Shown here: positions 17,276 through 26,949 of the stretch, in pieces
How the letters are laid out: the number at the start of each line of letters is the position of its first letter
How positions within the stretch are numbered: the stretch's first letter is position 1
Assembly: GCA_911810475.1 (NCBI GenBank)
Contig: OU461276.1
Location: 3,039,501 to 3,103,500, forward strand
Length of the DNA stretch: 64,000 bases
Origin: Candidatus Celerinatantimonas neptuna
GTDB taxonomy: Bacteria > Pseudomonadota > Gammaproteobacteria > Enterobacterales > Celerinatantimonadaceae
Direction: 5' to 3'
The notes under the pieces: generated by a model
Seen by the model: the letters and a program-made list of their open reading frames with translations, nothing else
The model's database searches: none
What the model was told of the DNA's origin: nothing
Position numbers and translations under genes: made by a program

Positions 17276-18685
17276 GTGAGCGAGCTGTTTATTCAAACTA
17301 TTCCCGGGATTCTGATTCTTTTGCTGATTGCTATTACAGGATGGGGCGTTGTTTGGTGGATGAGTCGGATATGCCATCATAAAGAGCAACGAAATATTGC
17401 TGTATCGAAGGAGATCGAGTTTTTACAAGGGGAGCTTGATAGTGCCCGAGACCAGAGCTATTACTGGCAAAATCAATTTCAACAACAGATACAGCAACAA
17501 GGGCAGTGGCAGGCAAAAGCTGAAAATGCGCAGCGACTTCAGGTCGATTTAGAGCAGCTTCGCTCACAGCTTGAACGGGCTTATCAACAACATGCGGATT
17601 TAAAGAGTGAATTGGCCCGAAGTCAGCAAAAATTATCATCCAGAGAAGAACAAATTGAGAGCTTTGAGAAAACAGAAGCACGTTTTAAAGAAGCCTTTGA
17701 GAATTTGGCAAACCAGATCTTTGAACAAAAAAGTAATGTGTTTCGTGAGCAGAATCAGGTCGGCCTGAATCACTTGTTACAGCCTCTACGCCAGCAGTTG
17801 GAACATTTCCGTCAACAGATACAACATAGTTATGATATTGAGTTGAAAGAGCGGCATTCCCTCAAAAGTCAGCTTGAGAGGTTGCACCAGTTGAATCAAC
17901 AAATGAGTGATGAAGCGGTGAATCTGACTCGGGCATTAAAAGGTGATAATAAACAACAGGGAAACTGGGGGGAAGTTGTTCTATCTAAAGTGCTTGAAGA
18001 TTCTGGTTTACGTAAAGGCTATGAATATGATATCCAGGTGACGGGGAAAAATCAGCAGGGACAGACCATTAAACCGGATGTAGTGGTTCATTTACCTGAT
18101 CAACGTGATGTTATTGTGGACTCGAAAGTGACATTAGTGGCTTATGAGCGCTATTGCAATGAAGATTCTTCTGATGAACAGCAACAAGCATTGCAGGCAC
18201 ATATTCGATCGCTGCGTTCACATATTAATGGCCTGGCGAAAAAGAATTATCAGACTCTTTATGGAATTCAGGGGCTGGACTTTGTTTTGTTGTTCGTTCC
18301 GATTGAGGCTGCATTTCAGCTTGCTTTGGAACATGATCCGCAGCTTATTTCGTTAGCAAGCCGTCAAAATATTTTGTTGGTGAGTCCGGGAAGTTTATTG
18401 GTTGCACTTCGTACCATCGAAAATGTTTGGAGAAGTGAGTATCAGCAGCGTAATGTTGCCCAAATAGCTGAACGTGCTGGTCGTCTGTACGATAAATTTT
18501 GTGGGTTCGTTGAGGAGTTAATGCTGTTGGGAAACAGCTTGGACAAAGCTCAGGTAAGTTATCAAAGTGCGATTCAGAAACTTTCTGAAGGGCGGGGGAA
18601 TCTGATTCGACGGGCAGAACAACTGAAGGATTTACAGATTCCGGTTACGAAACATTTACCCGATTCTTTAGTGGACGCTCAGTAG
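17276..18685 (+). CDS. rmuC: DNA recombination protein RmuC
   Basis: Family linked in E. coli to limiting inversions at short inverted repeats, with a predicted restriction-endonuclease-like core. The 469 residues comprise an N-terminal membrane helix (about 8-29), a long Gln-rich coiled coil (about 40-215), and the RmuC core with NKQQGNWGEVVLSKVLEDSGL, PDVVVHLPDQRDVIVDSKVTL and DFVLLFVPIEAAF. GTG start at 17276 with GGAGA upstream. Single gene, divergent from the HlyU-like gene. Confidence 0.92.
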   Translation: MSELFIQTIPGILILLLIAITGWGVVWWMSRICHHKEQRNIAVSKEIEFLQGELDSARDQSYYWQNQFQQQIQQQGQWQAKAENAQRLQVDLEQLRSQLERAYQQHADLKSELARSQQKLSSREEQIESFEKTEARFKEAFENLANQIFEQKSNVFREQNQVGLNHLLQPLRQQLEHFRQQIQHSYDIELKERHSLKSQLERLHQLNQQMSDEAVNLTRALKGDNKQQGNWGEVVLSKVLEDSGLRKGYEYDIQVTGKNQQGQTIKPDVVVHLPDQRDVIVDSKVTLVAYERYCNEDSSDEQQQALQAHIRSLRSHINGLAKKNYQTLYGIQGLDFVLLFVPIEAAFQLALEHDPQLISLASRQNILLVSPGSLLVALRTIENVWRSEYQQRNVAQIAERAGRLYDKFCGFVEELMLLGNSLDKAQVSYQSAIQKLSEGRGNLIRRAEQLKDLQIPVTKHLPDSLVDAQ

Positions 18686-18766
18686 TCGTTTACAACGTAT
18701 ATTAAGCATAATTGTTAAGGACACCTATACTTGATTCATAGTCGAAGGATACTGGCTGCTTACTAA

Positions 18767-20674
18767 ATGATTAGAATAGAAAAATATAAACAGGGACGAT
18801 GGGCATGGGTCTATGTCTGGAGTAAGCTGCCATTTACAGTTCTATTGGCTCTTTGGGCGGCAGTTGTGCTGGTCATTTTGGCTTCCGTAGGAATAATTCA
18901 TTTTGAAGATTTAAAAACAAAAACTTTTGAAGAGTTCAATTTGGCTTTTTCTTTGTATCCGAAGGAAGTAAAAAAACTCGAACATTTATTACAACAGCGT
19001 TTATTTTTAGTGGGGGCTTCATTACCCATTCAATCTTATACCTCTTTGAGACAGACAAAACAGCTTGCGCAAATCGGTTATCGGTTGAAAAACTGGAGCC
19101 AGCATTTCTTATCGACAGGCGATTTTTATTTTCTCGCGCCTGATCGTACGGTGATAGGCATTCGTCAGCAAAACGGCCAATATCATATCGTTCATCAACT
19201 TGGATACGCCAAACAGCTCGGGCCGTTGCAATTTCCGAAAGATGTTTCTGTTTTTACCTTCTCTAGAGTGACTTATTTAAGAGATCCGAAAGCTTTGTCA
19301 CTTGTTTATAGCGTACCGGTAATTATATCTAAAAATCAGTTCGGGGGGTGGATGCTGAATGTATTTAATCAGCAACAACTGGGCAAATTTTTCAATTATA
19401 TAGGCCGTCATCAATTGGTATCCAGAGCTATTACAGTAGGTTCAGCTGGTTATCATTTGGGTGATAATAGTGAACAGACGGAGCAGATTATTGAGCAGTT
19501 ATGGCCACGCCTTCAGTCGGAACAATTAGTTGAATTATTAAAAGTTCAGACTGCTGGTCGCTCAATGTGGCTCTCTGTTGGTTTTAATGGATCTTTGTTC
19601 GTTAGTTGGTTTCAAATTGATAAAAAATTGAATGTTGCGTTAGCTTTTGTTCCGACAACTTTTTTGTTTAATCAGATGCAGGACTGGTTCGTGGTTGGAG
19701 CAAGTTTATATGTGATTTTGTTGTTCGTTGGCGCATTATTGATTCGTCAGCATTTAGAAGTCAGAGAGAAAAACCGTCAGGTTGCATTATCCAATGCCTT
19801 GCAAGAAGCTGCTTTTGAAAGCAATATTGCAATGGTAGTTGTTGACCCACACGGATTTGTTAAAAAAGCGAATCATTATTTTCTAACAAGTTTTCAGTTG
19901 GATGATGAAGAGTTTTTGCGTCAGCGTTTAGATCGCCATTTAACGTTTTCTCCTTCGGTCAACCGTATTTTGAATATGGCCAAGGTTCGTAACGGTTGGC
20001 TTGGCGAAGTCGAAGTGAGCCGGGAGCAAAAGCAGATTTATTTTAAGATGAGTGTTACACCGGTTAATGTTGGGCAAGTGAAGTATTTTTATGTTTTTTC
20101 TGGTGTGGATATTCAGGAACAATTGGCATTGACATCGGAATTAATTCAGCGTGCGAATACGGATCCATTAACCGGATTGTATAACCGAAATTATTTAGAA
20201 GAACAGCTGGGACAGGAACTGAAGCGGTGTGAGCGAACAAATACTTCTCTGTCGTTGGTTTTGTTGGATATAGATCATTTTAAACAGATCAATGATCAAT
20301 ATGGTCATTATATGGGCGATCAGGTGTTAATAGGAATGGCAAAATTATTCCGCCAACGGACTCGTTCGAATGATGTCTTTGCGCGGTGGGGAGGCGAGGA
20401 ATTTGTATTAATTCTTCCTGATACGACGTTAGACGATGCTGAATCTGTAGCCGCCGATTATCAGAAAATGTTGGAAAATCAGGTTTTTGCTGATGTGATC
20501 CGTTGTACCTGTAGTTTCGGAGTCGCTGGGTGGCAATCTGGACTTTCCAGTGAAATCCTCTTCCAAAGAGCCGATGATATGCTTTATGAGGCTAAAGCCG
20601 CGGGGCGTAACCATATCGTTTGTTGGCGGGAAGATGCTCCTTTTAAAATAGATGTTGCAACTTCAGATTCATAA
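18767..20674 (+). CDS. Membrane-anchored diguanylate cyclase (PAS-GGDEF)
   Basis: Makes c-di-GMP from two GTP. The 635 residues comprise TM1 (about 22-47), a periplasmic sensor region (about 50-305), TM2 (about 308-330), a PAS-like domain (about 340-450) and a GGDEF domain (about 460-625). The catalytic signature is RWGGEEFVLI, so an active GGEEF. An RSND inhibitory-site motif (RxxD) lies exactly five residues before it, so product inhibition is likely. The periplasmic region is not recognised as a named domain. It sits 81 bases after rmuC and may be independent. Confidence 0.9.
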   Translation: MIRIEKYKQGRWAWVYVWSKLPFTVLLALWAAVVLVILASVGIIHFEDLKTKTFEEFNLAFSLYPKEVKKLEHLLQQRLFLVGASLPIQSYTSLRQTKQLAQIGYRLKNWSQHFLSTGDFYFLAPDRTVIGIRQQNGQYHIVHQLGYAKQLGPLQFPKDVSVFTFSRVTYLRDPKALSLVYSVPVIISKNQFGGWMLNVFNQQQLGKFFNYIGRHQLVSRAITVGSAGYHLGDNSEQTEQIIEQLWPRLQSEQLVELLKVQTAGRSMWLSVGFNGSLFVSWFQIDKKLNVALAFVPTTFLFNQMQDWFVVGASLYVILLFVGALLIRQHLEVREKNRQVALSNALQEAAFESNIAMVVVDPHGFVKKANHYFLTSFQLDDEEFLRQRLDRHLTFSPSVNRILNMAKVRNGWLGEVEVSREQKQIYFKMSVTPVNVGQVKYFYVFSGVDIQEQLALTSELIQRANTDPLTGLYNRNYLEEQLGQELKRCERTNTSLSLVLLDIDHFKQINDQYGHYMGDQVLIGMAKLFRQRTRSNDVFARWGGEEFVLILPDTTLDDAESVAADYQKMLENQVFADVIRCTCSFGVAGWQSGLSSEILFQRADDMLYEAKAAGRNHIVCWREDAPFKIDVATSDS

Positions 20675-20767
20675 TTTGCATTCGGAATGAGACGCTGCAA
20701 CGCAATGGCTATTTATTCACGCCCCAGGCTTATGTAATCAGCATCGTCTTTGGGAGATAGGCGAATA

Positions 20768-21481
20768 TTAATTGGCTTCAATTATTATTTGTTTTTCTTG
20801 CTCGCTCAGGTGACGATATTCCCCAGGGGCTAGCTGAATATCGAGTTTTATGTTGCCTATTTGATCCCGATGTAAATGGATAACATGGTTTTTGACGGCT
20901 GCCATCATACGTTTGACCTGATGATAACGACCTTCCTGAATCATCAGCTGAATGACGTTATCCTGTTGCTGAATTACTTTTGCAGGTAATGTTGGCTTGG
21001 ATTCATTTCGTAGCATCATGCCATTTTCGAGTTGCTTACAGGCTGAGCTTGAGAGCGGCTCGGCTAATGTGACTAAATAATGTTTCCATTTGTGGTGTCC
21101 CGGGGCGGTAATCTGATGAGACCACTGGCCATCATTTGTTAATAATAGTAAACCACTGGTATCGGCATCTAAACGTCCGGCAATATGTAGCTGTGGGTGG
21201 TGATATTCGCGTACGAGTTCTAGCGCAGATGGATGAGTGCTGTCATGACGGGTGCTGACATAGTTAAGTGGTTTATTCATCATCAGATAGACTAATGTTT
21301 GTTCTGTAATGATTTGTCCATCCAACGTAACCCGATCCTCAGAATGAATGAGACGTTTCCCCTGTTTTTCGATATGTTCATTGACTTGTATCCGACCTGC
21401 ACGGAGATACTGTTTTACCAGACTGCGGGGAGAACCATTACTGTGACTAATGAATTTATCCAAGCGTATTGAGCTTGTCAT
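20768..21481 (-). CDS. rsuA: 16S rRNA pseudouridine(516) synthase RsuA
   Basis: Modifies U516 of 16S rRNA. An S4 RNA-binding domain (about 1-60, SIRLDKFISHS) is followed by the synthase domain with the catalytic Asp in AGRLDADTSGLLLLTNDG. EGRYHQVKRMMAAVKNHVI and LAPGEYRHLSEQE match E. coli RsuA closely. The start at 21481 has AAGGA seven bases upstream and gives the family N-terminus; the frame extends 15 codons further without a ribosome site. Confidence 0.9.
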   Translation of the reverse strand: MTSSIRLDKFISHSNGSPRSLVKQYLRAGRIQVNEHIEKQGKRLIHSEDRVTLDGQIITEQTLVYLMMNKPLNYVSTRHDSTHPSALELVREYHHPQLHIAGRLDADTSGLLLLTNDGQWSHQITAPGHHKWKHYLVTLAEPLSSSACKQLENGMMLRNESKPTLPAKVIQQQDNVIQLMIQEGRYHQVKRMMAAVKNHVIHLHRDQIGNIKLDIQLAPGEYRHLSEQEKQIIIEAN

Positions 21482-21983
21482 TGTCGATTCCTTGTTAATA
21501 AAGGTCATTTGATGGATATTTTTCACTCAAAAATGAGCCGTTTTTTTGATTTTGCAAATTCTATGTTGCGATTCGTTTAAAAAACATCAGAAAGCGCGAA
21601 TTCTACTTGAGATTATTGGCAGTAAAGGCAAAATAACCTCCTTGGAAGAATCTCTGTCGTATTTTACATTGGATGGCGACATTTAAAAGGATGAAATGTT
21701 TCAACTACTTTACCTATCTTTAGATGCAGAAAAAGATTTGGAACATTGTTGGGTATCTTTTTAATGGAGATGATTCAGATGGAACTGCTTCAATCTGGCT
21801 TATGTATTTGGATTTTTGTCGGAATGAATGAGATATTATGGGATGTCTTGTGAACAACGGCATGATTTTTGAGATCTAGATCTAAGTTTGGTTGTTGTGG
21901 TTTGGTTTAATAGCGTGGCTTTTTTGCGCTTTGATCAACGCCGTTCGCGTTGATCTTCTGACATGAATATACAGGAGAACAAC
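21482..21983. other. Intergenic region rsuA / galM with a leader hairpin
   Basis: About 500 bases between divergent genes. The main structure is at 21933-21955: GATCAACGC pairs perfectly with GCGTTGATC around a 5-base loop, 28 bases before the galM start. It could be an operator or a leader hairpin. No gene is seen in the rest. Confidence 0.5.
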
Positions 21984-23036
21984 ATGCCTCAGCGAGCCGA
22001 TATTGCGGTCACATGGGAAAAGTGGCAATTGACCCAAGAAGGCCAAGCCGCTCGTCTTTACCACTTAACGAATCGACGTGGGACACAATTGACGGTTTCT
22101 GATTGGGGGGCGACGCTGATCTCTCTGAAGTTGGCAATGCCTGATGGTAAATTGCGTCAGCTGGTTTTAGGCTGTGACACTCTGACCGATTACTGTAGCC
22201 AAAATGCTTATTTAGGTGCAACTGTCGGACGTTATGCAAATCGTATTCGAAATGCCCAATTCTCTATCGATGGTCAAACCTTCCATGTCGACCCGAATGA
22301 AGGTGACAATTGTCTTCATGGCGGACATAGAGGTTTTTCTCACCAGCTTTGGCAAGCAAAAGTAATTGAAGAAAGCCCTGCTGTTCAGTTTTCTTTAGTT
22401 TCACCCGATGGCGATCAGGGCTTCCCTGGTGAAGCTCATATTGTTATTACTTACCGGTTAACTGAAGATGATCGGGTGCAGATTGAGTATCAGGCAACGG
22501 TTGATAAACCTTGTCCCGTTAGTTTAACGAACCATAGCTATTTCAATTTAGATGGTGTAGCTGGAGATGTCGGCAGTCATGTTATGCAGATTATGGCCGA
22601 TCGTTATTTACCTGTTGATCAGGGTGGATTGCCTGTCAGTGAACCACAAGATGTAGCTGGAACGCCTTATGATTTCCATATTGCCAAGCAGTTGAATCAG
22701 GATTGGCGTAAGATCGTTGATGATGAACGTTATCGGGGATTCGATCATAGCTTCTTGTTGTCTGGCAATAAAGAAGACCCTGCGGTACAGGTTCGTTCTG
22801 GTGATGGTCTGGTTGTAATGACACTTTTTACTTCTTTACCGGCCGTTCAGCTTTATACTGGGCAATATCTGGAAGGAACACGAGGGCATAGCGAGTTGGT
22901 ATATCAAAACAGAGATGGTTTTTGTCTGGAAACTCAATTTCTCCCTGATCAACCGAATAGTCTTGATGCACAAGCATGTATTATTCGCCCTGGTCAAACT
23001 TATAAACACTCGACCTGCTTTGCCTTTCGTTGTTAG
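21984..23036 (+). CDS. galM: Aldose 1-epimerase (galactose mutarotase)
   Basis: Interconverts alpha and beta anomers of galactose and other hexoses in the cytoplasm. The 350 residues show family motifs: GATVGRYANRIRNA, NEGDNCLHGGHRGF, LTNHSYFNLDG with the catalytic His, and FCLETQFLPDQPN with the catalytic Glu. AGGAG six bases before ATG 21984 decides the start; an ATG seven codons earlier lacks a ribosome site. No other gal gene is here, so it works as a stand-alone mutarotase. Confidence 0.93.
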   Translation: MPQRADIAVTWEKWQLTQEGQAARLYHLTNRRGTQLTVSDWGATLISLKLAMPDGKLRQLVLGCDTLTDYCSQNAYLGATVGRYANRIRNAQFSIDGQTFHVDPNEGDNCLHGGHRGFSHQLWQAKVIEESPAVQFSLVSPDGDQGFPGEAHIVITYRLTEDDRVQIEYQATVDKPCPVSLTNHSYFNLDGVAGDVGSHVMQIMADRYLPVDQGGLPVSEPQDVAGTPYDFHIAKQLNQDWRKIVDDERYRGFDHSFLLSGNKEDPAVQVRSGDGLVVMTLFTSLPAVQLYTGQYLEGTRGHSELVYQNRDGFCLETQFLPDQPNSLDAQACIIRPGQTYKHSTCFAFRC

Positions 23037-23099
23037 GATATAGGCAAGACAGACAATGCTCTGTCTATATTTAAGGTGATGATGTAGGAGTAAATTATT

Positions 23100-23531
23100 G
23101 TGAAGCGATTTTTTGCTGGTCTGATGGTGTTTATTTTGTGTGCATGTGCTTTGATGCAGCTTGCATCACCTGTTCCTATGATATGGTTTGCATTCACTTT
23201 ATTTTCTGCAATTATCTGTATGCTGTGTGCTTGGGGATGCTGGTATCGTAAACTGGCGTTCTTGTGGCTATTACTCAGTGCTGTAGCTCTGGGGTGGGTG
23301 TGGCAAGGGTCTGTGTGGTTGCTGACGGATTTTTCTCATTGGGATTCTGTCACTTTTTTTAGTAGTAAACCCCCATTTTTGCAGATGCGTCATGCTCTGA
23401 TTTTATGGATTATGATGATTTCACTGTCTTTGATTTTGATCCGGGTTGACAGATCAGATAAAAGCGTTGAGTCAAAAGAAGACGATAATCGTCAGGATGA
23501 ACAGCTACTTCGTCAAGAGCCAAGAATTTAG
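23100..23531 (+). CDS. Small membrane protein of unknown function
   Basis: 143 residues with an N-terminal hydrophobic segment, two or three further membrane helices (about 25-45, 50-75, 98-115) and a charged C-terminal tail. Rich in Trp and Cys within the membrane part. I do not recognise a family. GTG start at 23100. The gene ends one base before the chosen glycosyltransferase start, so the two are probably co-transcribed. Confidence 0.55.
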   Translation: MKRFFAGLMVFILCACALMQLASPVPMIWFAFTLFSAIICMLCAWGCWYRKLAFLWLLLSAVALGWVWQGSVWLLTDFSHWDSVTFFSSKPPFLQMRHALILWIMMISLSLILIRVDRSDKSVESKEDDNRQDEQLLRQEPRI

Positions 23532-23532
23532 T

Positions 23533-24498
23533 ATGATTACAACGGGTAAGGTTAAAACAGCATTGTTGATTAATGTTTCTGGATTAGGCGATATAATCTC
23601 AAGTATCATTGTTGCTCAATCGCTTAAACAATATAACGTGAGTTATTTAATTCCTTCTAAATTTCGAGGTCTTTTTTTTTGTACTCAATATAGTGAATAT
23701 ACTTCAGATTGTGTACCGGAACAGTTTTTTGATTTAATCATTGATTTGACAGGGAGTAGAACTTCTCGACAGTTGATTCGTTTCTTAAAGGGAAAACAAA
23801 AACTTGGGCGATATAAAAATCTATTAAGTCGATTTAAATATAGCCACCTATATCATCATCAAGTACCTAAATATACCTCGAAAGATCATATCGTTTGGGA
23901 TTATATTCCAGTATTAAAGTTCTTGAATCTATCTGTTGGTGATACGCTTTATTTGGGTGATATCTCAAATGTAAATTATGATGAGAAATGCCCTCGGGAA
24001 GTCGTGATTCATATAGATGCTGATCGAAGCATCAGGCGTATTCCGGAATCTTTAGTTATTAGCTTTTGCCGATATTTTCAAAAAAATAATATTCCAGTAA
24101 GATTAGTTGGTACAGAATCAGATATCGCTATGAAAATCTGTAAGAAAGTAGATGGTTATCCTATATATGAACAAGGAACTTTGGTGGAGTTGAAGAAGTG
24201 GTTACAACATACTTTAGTTTTGATTGCTCCTGATAGTGGTGTTTTTCATCTAGGAAGTGCATTGGGGGTTTTTACTTTGGGTTTATATGGTCCGAATACA
24301 TATCAGAGAGCGGGCTCCGTAAATCCTAATGCAACTGAATATTCGTTAAACTATAATTGTCGACCTTGTCGTCAAGATAAGTTGTGTCCATATGAAAATA
24401 GATGTATGCAACATCTTGAAATAAAGCCTATTTTGAAAAAGTTGAAAGAGTTTTTATCTACAAATGGTATAACCTTCAATTTAGATAATTTTGAATAA
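23533..24498 (+). CDS. Glycosyltransferase family 9 (heptosyltransferase-like)
   Basis: GT9 enzyme that moves a sugar, usually heptose, to LPS core or another surface glycan. N-terminal fold LLINVSGLGDIISSIIVAQSL. The nucleotide-sugar site is LIAPDSGVFHLGSALGVFTL with GLYGPN after it. A C-terminal cysteine cluster NCRPC...LCPYENRCM is frequent in this family. 321 residues from ATG 23533; an in-frame start at 23446 would overlap the previous gene by 86 bases and is less likely. Visibly AT-rich relative to galM and metC, which hints at transfer. It is not beside other LPS genes, so the acceptor is unknown. Confidence 0.78.
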   Translation: MITTGKVKTALLINVSGLGDIISSIIVAQSLKQYNVSYLIPSKFRGLFFCTQYSEYTSDCVPEQFFDLIIDLTGSRTSRQLIRFLKGKQKLGRYKNLLSRFKYSHLYHHQVPKYTSKDHIVWDYIPVLKFLNLSVGDTLYLGDISNVNYDEKCPREVVIHIDADRSIRRIPESLVISFCRYFQKNNIPVRLVGTESDIAMKICKKVDGYPIYEQGTLVELKKWLQHTLVLIAPDSGVFHLGSALGVFTLGLYGPNTYQRAGSVNPNATEYSLNYNCRPCRQDKLCPYENRCMQHLEIKPILKKLKEFLSTNGITFNLDNFE

Positions 24499-24578
24499 CT
24501 CATAAGATTGTATATTTTAATTAATGATTACTTGAAATATTGGTCGAATTTACTTAATAAGAACAACTAGCAGGTACC

Positions 24579-25757
24579 ATGAAAAAAGATACAAAAATTA
24601 TTGCTACTGGTCGTAAAAAGGAATGGACTCATGGTGCTGTAAACCCTGTCGTAGCCAGAGCTTCGACCGTGGTGTTTGAGTCAGTCGGCGAAATGAAAAA
24701 AGCGACAGCTCAGCGACATAATAAGACACTTTTTTATGGTCGTCGGGGAACATCCACAGCATTTGCTTTTCAAGAAGCGATGAATGAGCTGGAAGGCGGT
24801 GTAGGCTGTGCGCTTTATCCATCAGGGACAGCGGCTATCAGTGGTGCATTATTGTCATTTTTACAAAGTGGCGATCATCTATTGATGGTTGATAATGCGT
24901 ATGAACCAACCCGTGATCTGTGTGATAAATTGCTGAGTCGTTACGGTATTGAAACGACGTATTATGATCCATTGATTGGGGCGGATATTGAGGCGTTGAT
25001 TCGTCCTAATACGAAGGTGATTTATCTAGAATCACCTGGTTCTGTGACAATGGAAGTGCAAGATATTCCTGCTATATCTCGGATTGCAAAAGCACATGGT
25101 ATTATGACGATGCTGGATAATACATGGGCTTCACCTATCAATCTTCAACCTTTTGATTTGGGTGTGGATGTGTCTATTCAGGCAGCGACTAAATATATTG
25201 TCGGGCATTCTGATGTGATGCTTGGAACCGCAACAACAACCGCTGAGTATTGGGATCAACTCAGAGAAAACAGCTATTTATTGGGGCAATGTACATCACC
25301 AGATGATCTTTATTTGGCTTTAAGGGGAGTGCGCACATTAGGTGTACGTATGCGCCAGCATCAAAAAAATGCGTTGGAGGTGGCCCATTGGCTTTCTCAG
25401 CGCTCTGATGTGGATCATGTCCGTCATCCTGCTTTGCCTGACTGTCCTGGTCATGAGTTTTTTGAGCGGGATTTTGCAGGTTCTAATGGTTTATTTTCTT
25501 TTGTCCTAAAGTCGGGAAATCGTGAAGGTCTTGAGGCTATGTTAGATGGCATGACTCATTTTAAAATTGGATTTTCCTGGGGTGGATATGAAAGCCTGAT
25601 TTTGGGGCATACACCTGAGCAGGTTGCAAGATTACGAAGTGCTACCCAATGGCAGGCTAGAGGGCCATTAATCCGTCTTCATATCGGTTTGGAAGATGTC
25701 AGTGACCTGATTGAGGATCTAGACAAAGGGCTGGCGCGGCTAGCTGCTCATCTTTAA
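24579..25757 (+). CDS. metC: Cystathionine beta-lyase MetC
   Basis: PLP enzyme that splits cystathionine to homocysteine, pyruvate and ammonia in methionine synthesis. The 392 residues have FYGRRGTST near the N-terminus (phosphate-binding Tyr/Arg), YPSGTAAISGALL, LDNTWASP with the PLP Asp, and the Schiff-base lysine in QAATKYIVGHSDVM. The C-terminal SWGGYESLI also fits. It matches the E. coli MetC type rather than the MetB type. It is followed by a perfect terminator. Confidence 0.92.
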   Translation: MKKDTKIIATGRKKEWTHGAVNPVVARASTVVFESVGEMKKATAQRHNKTLFYGRRGTSTAFAFQEAMNELEGGVGCALYPSGTAAISGALLSFLQSGDHLLMVDNAYEPTRDLCDKLLSRYGIETTYYDPLIGADIEALIRPNTKVIYLESPGSVTMEVQDIPAISRIAKAHGIMTMLDNTWASPINLQPFDLGVDVSIQAATKYIVGHSDVMLGTATTTAEYWDQLRENSYLLGQCTSPDDLYLALRGVRTLGVRMRQHQKNALEVAHWLSQRSDVDHVRHPALPDCPGHEFFERDFAGSNGLFSFVLKSGNREGLEAMLDGMTHFKIGFSWGGYESLILGHTPEQVARLRSATQWQARGPLIRLHIGLEDVSDLIEDLDKGLARLAAHL

Positions 25758-25779
25758 TTTTGAATTGATTCCTCATTTA

Positions 25780-25815
25780 AAAGAAGGCCTGTTATTTTAG
25801 CAGCAGGCCTTCTTT
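25780..25815 (+). terminator. Rho-independent terminator of metC
   Basis: AAAGAAGGCCTG (25780-25791) pairs perfectly with CAGGCCTTCTTT (25804-25815): a 12-bp stem ending in T residues. Confidence 0.85.
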
Positions 25816-26096
25816 AATACATAAAATGCTCTTCGCCGGCTTTTAGCCGATGGCAGATCTTTGATCGATTCTTTATTTTTCTTATCTTTTTTGTCTCTCT
25901 CGGATTAATAATGCAGTAGCTGTATGAGCTTATGTTGAAAGAGAATTTCACATCATAGCTTAACTCATCCATAAATAACCTGAGCTTAAGGTAACAAGGA
26001 TGTTTTGAATAATGAAGTCCAGATTGAATCGTTCAATTTTATAAAGCATTTAATTTTCTGCATTGGCATCGGTTAGATAAAAGAGGAGTTGAGTTG

Positions 26097-26930
26097 ATGA
26101 GCTTTGAAGACCATACAGCCAGATTATCTCATCATGTGCGGGCATTTTCAGAAGAGCTGCACTATATCGATGAAATAATGAGCTCTTTAAACCAGATGAG
26201 AGTCGTTGACCTTGCACCACGCTTAGAACGCGGTATACCACGGTGGCCAACTCATCCTCATTTTTTTATCGACCCGACAATGACTTATGAGCATGACCAC
26301 TATTATTGCCAAAGTCTGATGATGCCAGAGCATATAGGTTGTCATGTCGATGCTCCGGCACATGTTTCTGTTAAAAGACAAAATGACACAATTGACAGGT
26401 TACCTGCGGATATGTTGATTGCGGCGGCTGTTGTTTATGATTTCTCAAATCGCGTATGGGAACCTGGTGATCTGCTGACAGTCAGTGATGTTCTTGCTTA
26501 TGAAAAACAACATAGTTGTGCGGTTCGTTCCGGTGATATAGCTTTGATTAATTTTGGCTGGTTGAAAAAGTATTGGAGGGTTGATTCTGCAGCACAATGG
26601 TATGCCACTAATTCTCCGGGAATGGAGGAAGATGTGACCATTTTTTTTAAAGAGCGGGGTGTTGTTGCGGTCGGTGCCGATACGATTGCATGTGAAGCGG
26701 CTCTGATTGATGGGAAAGTCATTGATATGCCGGGCCATTTGCGCCATTGGTTACCTAATGGGATCCTGATTTTAGAGTCTGTTGCTAATATGGAGGCCTT
26801 ATCACGTGAATGCCTTTTTATTGCGACACCTTTACCTATTGATAAAGGTTCAGGATCGCCCATTCATCCCATTGCTTATTGTCCGGATACTCAGATATTA
26901 AATCATATAAGCAAAGTCTCTGTGGAATAA
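26097..26930 (+). CDS. Metal-dependent cyclase-family hydrolase
   Basis: Member of the bacterial cyclase/kynurenine-formamidase-like family (PF04199 type), which hydrolyses amides, esters or lactones with divalent metals. The hallmark HxGxHxDxPxH appears as HIGCHVDAPAH at about residues 80-90. The later metal-site segment is VGADTIACE and the C-terminal part GSGSPIHPIAYC. GAGGAG eight bases before ATG 26097 decides the start. The MFS gene follows 20 bases later, so they form one transcript. Substrate unknown; the neighbours suggest uptake and breakdown of an unsaturated or cyclic organic acid. Confidence 0.82.
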   Translation: MSFEDHTARLSHHVRAFSEELHYIDEIMSSLNQMRVVDLAPRLERGIPRWPTHPHFFIDPTMTYEHDHYYCQSLMMPEHIGCHVDAPAHVSVKRQNDTIDRLPADMLIAAAVVYDFSNRVWEPGDLLTVSDVLAYEKQHSCAVRSGDIALINFGWLKKYWRVDSAAQWYATNSPGMEEDVTIFFKERGVVAVGADTIACEAALIDGKVIDMPGHLRHWLPNGILILESVANMEALSRECLFIATPLPIDKGSGSPIHPIAYCPDTQILNHISKVSVE

Positions 26931-26949
26931 GGCACAGGAGAAAACTCTT

